Origin: Tricholoma matsutake
Taxonomy: Eukaryota > Basidiomycota > Agaricomycetes > Agaricales > Tricholomataceae
Direction of reading: 5' to 3'
Length of the DNA stretch: 64,000 nt
Assembly (NCBI GenBank): GCA_026075535.2
Contig: AP026539.1
Location: forward strand, 6,324,001 to 6,388,000
The position numbers and the translations under genes are program-made. Shown here one piece after another: positions 44,898 to 54,109 of this stretch. The notes under the pieces are model-generated. The model searched no databases. It worked only from the letters and a program-made list of their open reading frames with translations, and was not told the origin of the DNA. The stretch's first letter is position 1. The number at the start of each line of letters is the position of its first letter.

Positions 44898-45323
44898 TTT
44901 AAGGGGACTAGGGAGGTGCCCTGTGTGTTTTTCCTATTTTTTATGTTTGTCCTATATTTTTCCCCACCTCATTTCCTTCTATTCTTCATTTTCTATGATT
45001 TTTCCGGATTTTATTACTAATTTTCCCTTGCTATCATGTTTGTACATGTTGACACTTTTATATTTAGAGGCGGAGTACCCCTTCCGACACATACCCCTTG
45101 GTATGATGTCATTTGGCGGCCTTGATCTGCCTATCTCCGCCTTTTTCTATTTTTAGGTTATATTTGATTTTTGTCATCTTCACATATACTGGGCATCAGC
45201 AAGGGGATCCTTAGAGTTTTCTCTTCAGATTTCCCTTTGCTAGGTGCACCCCCAATCCCTGTATTATGTAGCATAATTTTAACTTCGGATTTCCCTTTGC
45301 TAGAGGCTGAGGTTGCCCTTATA
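44898..45323 (+). repeat. Gypsy-2 3' LTR with a 60-bp insertion
   Basis: Matches the 5' LTR except for 60 extra bp (about 45244-45303) whose end repeats the preceding CTTCGGATTTCCCTTTGCTA-like segment. The start reads TTTAAGGG instead of TGTAAGGG. A purine-rich tract GAGAGGGGGTGA precedes it. Confidence 0.9.
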
Positions 45324-45328
45324 GGATG

Positions 45329-46510
45329 AACAAAAAATGGCAAGGGGAAATGAGCAGGGTGAATAACTTGCATTTTTTGCAAGGGAGGCCTTTTTTTGTT
45401 TTCTATCATTCATTATTTTTGTAGTCCCTCCCTTGCTGCATGTGAGGGCAGTTAGTTATATTATCAAATAAACAAAAATTCCAATCTATGCTAAAAACAC
45501 TCTGGACCATCACGAACAACAGATTTCCATCGCTGCATTGTTTACTATAATATTGGAACATTATATTCAATTTTGTATATTATCATATTTCTGTCAACCA
45601 TAATATGGCCATATTAGTACCCATACCATACCGTCAGAGGTTATGGGCATTAGATATATAGATGGTATACTCTACCAATGCAATCAATTCATCAGGGGGT
45701 GTGACCTGTGACCAAGCTGACAAAAAGTTATTTTTGTCAGGTCACAAAAATTTCTGTGACCTGGGCAAAAATTTGGCCAGAAATGTGTCCAAATTGCCTT
45801 TTTTGGACACTTTTGGCTCTTCCAAGTTCATCCATTGTCATTGTGACCCGTGACCCATTGATAGGTCCACCAGCCAGTACAAGCTCTGAAATCGATTTTG
45901 CAGATTCACAGATAGTCAATGCATAGCCACAAATGTTCATGATCACCCCTCGATCATTTCGCATCTATTTTCGGCATCTTTCGAATCTCTTTCGACTATT
46001 TTGCAAGCTTCTGATCAAATTTCGGACATTTCAAAGATTTCAGATTTTTAGTTTCTACTTCGCACACTTCAGCATGGGCCCCCAACACTTCACATGCTTC
46101 CCATCACTTCCCCTTTACATAATCGACTTTGACGAACCACATTTTGGCTATATTCATGCAGCACACATCACCTCGAGGTGCATCACAATGTTTTGCAATA
46201 TTTAGCCAATTCTAGAACAAAAGGACAGTCTATATTTCGATTTATTGTCTCCCCACTCCCTAGACTCATGGTTATTGTTCCATATCAGTTATCACTTCTA
46301 GGGCACGGCATGGGTATGGGTAACACCATGTGTTTCTGGTCATGGGTATGCACAGGTATGGGTACAGGTATGGGATTGCCATACCTGGGCAACACTGTAC
46401 CCTTTTCCATGGTGTTACGGGTATGTGCGGGTATGCTGGTACCTGGATTTTGGTCAGGTGAGTGACCATCTGTGTTGAGATTTCGACTTTTTAATGACAT
46501 ATCACGGTGA
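45329..46510. other. Non-coding region between Gypsy-2 and Gypsy-3
   Basis: Short inverted arms GCAAGGGAGG and CCCTCCCTTGC lie near 45385 and 45430. 45690-45855 is crowded with GTGACC/GGTCAC words. 46300-46450 has many GGTATGGG words. ATATGGCCATATTAG near 45605 is a short palindrome. No gene is supported. Confidence 0.45.
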
Positions 46511-47679
46511 TGATACTCAACCTGGGAAAACCACCAAAACAGCCGATGAGGCAACCGATGATATTTGTGACAAGTCAGAGGAAGGGTGCAAGACATTCCA
46601 AATGTTTGTGGTCCAACTTATGGGTAGATAACTAGTTGGTACTAGTCATGAAGGTAGTGCTATAGGAGATGAAGGTGTTTGGCATGGTCTGATCGAGTAT
46701 CGATCAATATCGAGGATGATCGACAATGAACAATGTTTATTGTTGATGGTCAAAGTGTGAATTCCGAGGACCTTTCAATAAGTCGATAGTATACGAAGGC
46801 TATAGCCGATGGCTAGGATGTGTTGGAATGGTTGCTAGTGCTAACAACAAGAGGATTGAAGGATCAAGGACGCAATGATCACAGAGGTTTCTCGTCAATT
46901 GAGAAAACTTGTAGAGACTTAGATTGTTTTAGAAGATTGATCAGATGCTTAGAACTGTATACGAGATGATAGGTGAAGACAATTTCTTCTATTTCCAAGT
47001 AGATACTACAGAGTTTTATATGTTTTAAAGAAACTTCCTAAAATGGAATGAGAAACATGTGTAGAACATGAGGCAAAAGATATGAGTTAAGGCACAAGGC
47101 CAAAAAGGAGACTGGAATCCGAACAAGAAAGATATATATCATATGATGAAAGAGTAATAAAGGGTATAGAGCTAAAAAGGGACTGTCCTTTGTGTATAAA
47201 CCATGCTAAGTCTCGCAATAATTCATCCAGCAGGTTCTGTACATGATAGGGACTTGGAACAAGGCTGACCTACTATCAGCAGGTTTGAGCACAAGTTGGA
47301 ATACTTCCTGGTGCATGGTATTCCACCATATAGATAACAAATGCAGTGCCCAAAGTCACTCATAGTCTCTCGATATTGATTAATAATGCTCGATGATGGT
47401 CGACAATGTTCAATTGTGGTCGTGGCTGTTTGAAGTTGATCAGGAATGTTCGATGGTCATTTAGAGGGATCTTAGGGGCTTTCGACGTAGTCCTAAGGTT
47501 GTGCAATGTGGTTTCTCGGTACAATCAATGTTGCTGGTGATGTTTTGGCGTGGTCGATATGATATCACAAGCAATAGACTGGGTCGCGCTGCATCCAGGA
47601 CATCGTAGGAGTTAGCCAATGTGATTAGAAAGTGGTTAAAGTGGTGAATTGGCCTTTGAGCTGAGGAGACAACCTATCA
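46511..47679 (-). repeat. Gypsy-3 3' LTR
   Basis: 1,169 bp, with short terminal inverted repeat TGATA/TATCA. It is an inverted copy of the solo LTR at 29079-30237, so the two form 1.1-kb inverted repeats 16 kb apart. Confidence 0.85.
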
Positions 47680-47693
47680 TCCTCCCCCTTACT
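47680..47693 (-). promoter_or_regulatory. Gypsy-3 polypurine tract
   Basis: On the minus strand GTAAGGGGGAGGA directly precedes TGATAGG of the LTR. Confidence 0.75.
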
Positions 47694-47836
47694 GAAATTC
47701 TGACCGTCCCGGTCAGTCGAGCCGAAATAACTGGGTCATGTGACATTGTTGATCATTGATTTAAGACGTGTTGTGGTTTGAACTTCTCTCCTTCTCATTT
47801 GATCTCCTTCATCGTTCTCTTCTAAACCTCGACAAC

Positions 47837-49222
47837 ATGTCTATCCTCGCTGAACTCGCCATTCCTATTCTCGATCATGCAAAATCAATGCCCCAGGCTG
47901 GCAAAGCCGAAGACCTCAACTTCGAGGTATGGGGTCGAGTCTTTTGCGAGAAATTGGTATGTTCTTCCCTTTTCTTTGTTCAATCTGCTTCCTGACATTG
48001 TTGATAGGCTGAATACAATGATCTGATCAGGTCGTTCGATGAGGCACATGACGACCATGTGCAGGCGATGTTGGATGAGGCGATCAGCCTATTTGCACCA
48101 TTTGCTTGTGAGGATTGGGTTTTGTGGGGTGGGAAGTATCTTTTTGAGGAGTATTTGAGGAACAGAGAGGAAGAGAGGAAGAGAGAGGAGGAGAGGGAGG
48201 CTCAGCAGGTGGCCATTGAGGCAAAAGCAAAGAGAATCAAGGAGCGACGGGACGTGCTGGTCAAGGTGCATTGAGCATTCTTGGCCGAAGTCCGGGCCAA
48301 AACCATTTCGAAGGACGATTTTCATGATCAGACCACCACGCTCGAGATCATGCGACTCTCAATTGATCGGGATGAGGCCGCGGACAAAGAAGAACCTCCG
48401 GTCAATGACCTACCGGTTGTTGAGCAAATCGTCGAGAAGAGGAAGGTGGACGAGATGGATGAGGAGGAGGAGGGTGAGGATGAGCTGAATGAGGAGCCCA
48501 TGGTCGCAAAGTGAGTGCGGCTAGAGGAAGGTGAGCTGATCACCTTCCATGGGCTGGTAAGTTGTCATTTTCTTTTGATATCGTTCAGGCTAATCACACT
48601 TTTGATATTGCTTTAGTGTGATCATTGCACAGGACTGAGGATGTCTCCAGAATGCATCGTCAAGGAGGGCACCCCAAAGTGCAAACAATGCACTCAAGGC
48701 CTTCAGGGGTGTTACTGGGAGGGAGTGTCAAGGCGAGGACTCCGTTGAGGTGAGTTGAGGAAAACGGCGGGCTTTAAATGAGCTACAAAGGTTACTGAGG
48801 AGTCGACGGAGGTGTCGACTCCTAGACGTAGTAAGTGATTCTTCTCAATAACCAGTACAATTGCTAATCTGTATGATTACTTAGCAGTATGCATCTGGGC
48901 TATCCAGCCCATCCAAAACGCAGAGGCCGGGCCCTTGAAAGTTGATGAGCGCCCAAAACAAACAATGAAGATGAAGGGGAAATCAGCTGAGAAGGACAAG
49001 GGGAAGGGGAAGGGGAAAGCTAGAGAGCAAGAAGTCGAACCTGAGGTCGCAGGTCTGGTCGAGGGGATGTCAATGGCAGTGGATGATGAGATGATGCAGT
49101 TGGATGCAGCCAGACTCCGTCGTTGATATCTTGTGGAAGTCCTGGTGCAGAAAAAGCTAGAGGTGGAGGTTTTGATGGAGGAAATCGAGGTGTTGGAGAG
49201 GAAGTGGGAGGAATCCCAGTAG
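47837..49222 (+). pseudogene. Antisense intron-containing gene within Gypsy-3 (Cys-cluster protein)
   Basis: Exons 47837-47956, 48008-48556, 48617-48830 and 48885-49222 join in frame to about 406 codons with GT-AG introns. The protein starts MSILAELAIPILDHAKSMPQ. It has a long Glu/Arg/Lys helix (EEERKREEEREAQQVAIEA), an acidic stretch, and a cysteine cluster made of CDHCTG, PECIV, PKCKQCTQG and GCYWEG. Then come a Lys/Gly-rich basic segment (KDKGKGKGKARE) and a C-terminal coiled coil (VEVLMEEIEVLERKWEESQ). Five in-frame TGA codons (48272, 48512, about 48747, about 48777, about 49124) break it; the real stop is TAG at 49220. I recognise the Cys cluster as that of multicopy basidiomycete hypothetical proteins. 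A nucleic-acid-binding role is inference. It is transcribed from near the LTR towards pol. Confidence 0.65.
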
Positions 49223-49546
49223 ACAGTTGTTTTATTGTTTTAATTTTATTGTTTTTCTTGTGTCTGAGCAAAATAAGTTTGAAATGCAAAATATTGCATA
49301 TACTCAAAGCCAGGAAATGTAAGATATATGTGAAGAAACATAGGAGAGAAAAAGAAAAGAAAGTAAGATGGATGATTGATCAAAATGAGACATAGGGGAA
49401 AGGCTCAGAACTCCTTCATAGCCAAAAAACCCCGTCGAGCTTGCACAAACATGTTTTGAACGATATTGCGACTTGTAATAGTACACTGTTATAAAATTGA
49501 GAGTTTGTTTCAATATTGCAAGTAGAAAAAAGAAAAGAAAAATGGT
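49223..49546. other. Convergent 3' region between antisense gene and Gypsy-3 pol
   Basis: No gene. AT-rich; contains TTTTATTGTTTTAATTTTATTG after the antisense gene stop and a purine-rich GAGAGAAAAAGAAAAGAAAG stretch near 49345. It probably holds the poly-A signals of both convergent units. Confidence 0.4.
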
Positions 49547-52165
49547 CTATTTGTCTTCATTGAGGTCAGGAATGCCTTCGTCAATGTCTCTGTCGACGTC
49601 CGATGTTGTTCAAAGTTGTTCGAGCTGACAATCATCGATATCGAAGAAGTTTGGAGGAAGGGGAATCGATTTTTGTGCTAGATAGGGTAGAACTCGGAAA
49701 GCAGCTACTGGTCGATGCAGAACTGAACCATCAAGCTCGCAAAGAATATAAGCACCACCGTAGTTTTGTGCGATGACAATGAGTGGGTTGAGATATCGAG
49801 CTCACATTTTTCGATTAAGAGCTTTCTCGATCTGTGTGTTTTGCATGAGTACTAGGTCACCTTTTTTGAAATTGTAGTCTCGAATTGTTTGCTTGTGAAC
49901 TTCTTCAAAGCATTTCACAGCTTCTCATTGAGTGGTGTAGACTCTAGAGTAGAGTACTTTGAGATCGGTCGAGCATTTCTGTAGTGCAATAGCACATCAG
50001 GCAATGAGATCGGTGGAGGAAAGTATCGAGTCGGGTGGCGGCTGTAGATATGTCGCTTCTGAGATGTCGAGAGGGATGAGTAGATGAGAACCTGTGATCG
50101 CAAGATAGGGCAAACAGCCCATTCGTTTTCGAACTGTTACCCATTCTGCCCAAAAGACCGAGTAGGTCCCAACCAACCATCAAGTTTGGTTGCCATCGAT
50201 GGCCTTGTAGAGTGATTGTCATACGTCAAAGTGGGCTTGTTCGACGAGGCCATTGGCACAAGAATTGTAGCCACTTATCTGAATGTGATTGATATGATAG
50301 CGCTTTGCCAAGTATTTGAGAGCAGCAACAAATGCTGGGCCATTGTCAGTAACGATCTCATAAAGTGAGCCCCATCGACAAATGATTTCTTCGAAAATCC
50401 AATCGCCAATGGTGTTCGCTGTTTCATTGTGAAGCATCCTGAACTCTGGCCAGTACAATATCGAACATCAACCTTGTACTATATAGCGATATTCACCAGA
50501 AGGTGGCATGTGCATTGTGTCAATGTAGACTTTTCTGAATAGAGGGGTGGGGGTGGCTACGATTGGTGGAATAAGAAGATTTTGAGTTTGTCGCAACTGA
50601 CAGTAGTGGCACGTTCAGATGTACCATGCAATATCGGCTTTCAGGTTGGGCCACCAGAATCATAGGGTGACATGAGACTTCGTGGTGAAGATCATTTTGT
50701 GGCCAATATGGTTGTGCGATGACCAGATAATATCAATGCAACGTTCTGGAATCGCGACAATCTTGTGTTCTCCATGATGATCTTTTTGCCATAGTTTTCT
50801 GGAATCTATGAAGAACTCGGTGCAATATTGCATGAAGGTAGCGTACTCGGTGTCTGATAGATTTGGGGGTTGCACCATATCATCTAACCATCTATGAACA
50901 AGCAGTAATTGTTCGTCTTCTTTCTTTGCTTTGTCCGATTGAGGTATGTCTTCATATGAAACATCCTCCCCCTTACTGAAATCTGAAGCTTGGGCAAAAG
51001 TGGGATAAGTCATGTGAGAGGGGAAAGGTCAAATCGAGATTGGGTTGATTTGGTGAATGAAACCATGTAGTTTGTCGATCCAGTCACCAAATTCTTCTTC
51101 TACTTCGATATTGTCATCTTTGGTTTGTTGAGGACATTGCGAAAGACTGTCCAGTCCATGGTGCATACCTGCAACATGAACTAGCATGAAGTGGAACGTT
51201 AGAATGGAAACAATCCATTGGTTGATGCTAGTGCTAGGCACAATATCAGGATTTGAGAGCATGCCTTTGATATACCTTGCATCGACCTCAACAATAAGGT
51301 TTTGTACCCCTATCAAATATAAATGAAGTGCACCAAGAGCTTGATATAGACCATAAAGTTCTAGTTTTGGTTGTGAGAACCAGGATTCATGGTCGTTGAG
51401 TGTGATCAAGCCAAATCAACTGTAGTATTGTTTTTGAGGGTTATCGCAGTCGCATTGCGCTAGGAAATAGCTGATCGCAATGCTCAATGTGTCAACTGCG
51501 AGGATGACTGGGGTGTTTGAGGTATAGTCGATTGCTCGAATTGCTGGCAAGTTTAGGAGTGCTTGCTTGAGATCTTCTTGTGCTGCTACCTGAGATGGGC
51601 CAAATTTGAAGGGCACATCTTTTTGAGTAAGGTTGATTAGCACAGCTGCTCGATGTGCAAAACTTTGAATAAAAATTCAACAAACTCCAATCATTCCTAA
51701 GAACAACTTAACTTCTGTAAGCGTACAACATGGACCCCATGTCTGAATTTTATCGATACGTGTCGGGTCAGCCATTCAACCTTGAATATTGCATCGATGA
51801 CCTAAAACAATTATTTTGGGGACACAAGCAAATAACTTTGGTCCTGAGAACATCCCACCACAATACTTCATGCACTGGATGATGTGATTCAGGTTCTTGA
51901 AATGCTCCCATACAAATCGTTGAATGCCTGAGTTGTCAACGATCATTTCATAAGACCCACTGATTGTTTGATATTCTGATTTCGGACCCTTCACTGGTGT
52001 GTTGTCAATATAAGGGATCGTAATATGAGGGACTTTGGGTTGTAGGATGAAAGTGATGTCATCGTGTAAGATTGGAACTGAGTTCATCCAACCCATCGGT
52101 AGGGTGACCATTTGAAGTGCGCCAAATGGAGTCTGGAAAGTCGTAAGATCTTGAGAGGATTCAGA
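49547..52165 (-). pseudogene. Gypsy-3 pol, part 2: RT, RNase H-like, integrase
   Basis: RT: TPFGALQMVTLPMGWMNSVP and catalytic box YIDNTPVKG, with Asn in place of the second Asp. RNase H-like region: PVILAVDTLSIAISYFLAQC, KLELYGLYQALGALHLYL and VEVDARYIKGML. Integrase zinc region SSHNHIGHKMIF...CHYCQLRQ, core VYIDTMHMPPSGEYRYIVQG, YEIVTDNGPAFVAALKYLAK and YNSCANGLVEQAHFDV. The C-terminal part has KGDLVLMQNTQIEKALNRKM. Numerous TGA codons interrupt it. There is no chromodomain. The frame joins the other half across Gypsy-4. Confidence 0.85.
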
Positions 52166-52170
52166 TATGA

Positions 52171-52929
52171 TGTTAAGGGCGAAGCCTCAACCACTCGATC
52201 TAGTCGATGTTGTTCGACGAGGTGCTTCCTCAACAAGTCATTCATCACTAGTCTTACTCAGAGCGTCCGATGTAAGATAGGTGGTGCACTCTAGCAGGGC
52301 TTCTGCATAGAGTTGTTCAGGTTCACGCACTAAGGGGCTTCCTTAGTGGTTTTGAGTAAGTTTGCGAGTTGCAAGTTAAGGCTGTTAATTGCCTAGATCT
52401 AAACTAAGGACATCCCTACTACGAGTTGCAGTACTTATACTACGAGGGAGGTCCTTATCGTCCAATCAGAAAGATAGATGCATATCAAGTAAGAATAGAA
52501 ACAATAGGCCTCATGCCTTGCATGAGGTGTCCGATGTCATGGAGTGCTGCGGCGCAGCATGTCAGGAAACAATAAGAGATAAGCCTCATGCCTAGCATGA
52601 GGTGTCCGATGTCACAGATCCAATGTCAAGGATCCGGTGTCAAGGACATGCTGTGGCGCAGCATGTTGATCATGAGAGTCTGATGTCATGGACCTCATGT
52701 CAGGGGGCTGTCGTATCACAGCATGTGTGGGAGTGGGTTTGGGTGCATGGAGTCACCATGCATCAAGGGTGCCTTCCACAGGAAGGGGATCAAATGCATG
52801 CAGTCGGCATGCATTGTGTGTGTGTCTGATGTCAAGGACATGCCCTAGGCATGAATCAAGGGGTGCCTCCCATCTGGAGGGGATCGTTGGGTGCATTGGG
52901 TTCCATGAGTTACAAGGAAAATTGTAACA
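52171..52929 (-). repeat. Gypsy-4 3' LTR
   Basis: 759 bp; highly similar to 59678-60436. It contains several GCCTCATGC(C)T...GCATGAGG and CATGCTGCGGCGCAGCATG-like short palindromes (around 52510-52730). Confidence 0.95.
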
Positions 52930-53338
52930 TTACCCCCCCTGCTATGGTCGAAAGTTCCACACTTTGACCTAAATCTTTGTCTCTCCTTCGTGGTCTGATC
53001 AGGCATGGTCTGGTTATGTGGGTAGGTCAGGGTCGAGGGGTACGATGCAGGAATAATTCATGTCTGAACTCGGACCATGATCGGGTTCTTCTGGTTTGCG
53101 CTGCCCTAGGTAGCAGTGTCAAGGAGTCGGTAGTATCATTGAAAGGGGGGTGTTGCAGGATGGCAAATTCAACATTTGTAATCGGGGGTTCGGGTTCTGT
53201 TCAGAAGATGGCGTAGAGGCAGAATGCGAAGGTTAGGGCTGCCGCTGCAGCCAGGGTCGTGCCAACAACGATGGCGAGGATTGTAATCCCTGTGAGCATG
53301 GGTCTGTCTTGTCATGCCATCGTCTTGAGCTCTGCCTT
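52930..53338 (-). other. Gypsy-4 3' untranslated region and polypurine tract
   Basis: On the minus strand AGCAGGGGGGGTAA (52930-52943) precedes the 3' LTR. The remainder up to the stop of the third ORF holds nothing recognisable. Confidence 0.6.
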
Positions 53339-54063
53339 TTAAATCCTTCCATATGGCTCCCCTGTCATGTTTCCCATTGCGTCGTCATCAAAACCATCGT
53401 ATCTGGAGTTAAAGAAGAGCCGCTGTCTCTGCTCGGCTTCTCTTTGATTGGTCTCTCAATCTTTCCAAGGTTTCTCTGGGCAATTCATCCTGTAGTGTCT
53501 GGGGCCTCGCTGTTTGCAATACCTGCAAACGTATCATTGGCAAATCAGGCCAAAGTGGCCTATCTGTTGGCAGATGAAACATCTAGCATGTCTCATGTGT
53601 GGGGGAGACCAAGGCAGTTGGGTGGTCTTCAGTTCAGGTTTGGGGGTGGTCAGATCAATTATTTCAGGTGCCCTAGGCATGATCTTCAGGTTCTTTGTAG
53701 AACGGGAGGAGTCTCCAGAGGGAGCTCGTCGTTCGTCTCTGTTGCTCCGCTCACTGAATGGTGAGGGCGAGGTTGGTGGTCGTCTGTATTGACCTAAAGG
53801 GGTGTGAGTCTCTCCTCAGCTGTTCTTGGTCTGTCTGACCATGGTGCAATCATTTCCTGGATTGTTTGCTCGATCCCCAGGGTGTCTGCATCATTCATTG
53901 CTTCTTCTAGATTTTGTTCCATCTGTTCAATAGTGCTCACATAGTAGAAGCACATCCTGGCTAGATGGTATTTTGGTGGATCATGGGCGAGGTGAACGCA
54001 AAGGGCATCAGCGTTCAATCGGTTTCATAGGTATTCTTGGGTGAATCGTCATTCGGCAGGCAT
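53339..54063 (-). pseudogene. Gypsy-4 third ORF: double zinc-knuckle protein after pol
   Basis: The frame starts at an ATG at 54063 and stops at TAA 53341-53339, after pol and before the 3' LTR. The N-terminal half reads LNADALCVHLAHDPPKYHLA, a helical region (EQMEQNLEEAMNDADTLGIE) and APWSDRPRTAEERLTPL. After a one-base shift near 53797 comes a Ser/Arg/Pro-rich linker, then two knuckles: CFICQQIGHFGLIC and CRYCKQRGPRHYRMNC. At least four in-frame TGA codons occur, at sites where arginine would fit. I know no standard gypsy gene here; the knuckles suggest RNA binding. A duplicated gag-type nucleocapsid or a captured gene are both possible. Confidence 0.6.
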
Positions 54064-54109
54064 ATTTGGGAGTGTCGTTGTGAGAAGAAGGAGGGGGTTC
54101 TGGGTTCCA

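Larger units (their letters stand above)
39336..45323 (+). mobile_element. Gypsy-2: nearly intact Ty3/gypsy chromovirus
   Basis: LTRs at 39336-39701 (366 bp) and 44898-45323 (426 bp, with a 60-bp insertion), target duplication GGATG at 39331-39335 and 45324-45328. Internal order is gag, protease, RT, RNase H, integrase, chromodomain. LTRs differ by only a few substitutions apart from the insertion, suggesting a recent arrival. Damage is limited to one frameshift at a poly-C run, three TGA in gag and two TGA in pol. Confidence 0.95.

Noticed and set aside
53309..53764. 151-codon plus-strand frame
   Set aside because: It overlaps the zinc-knuckle ORF on the minus strand, whose motifs are specific; treated as a shadow.
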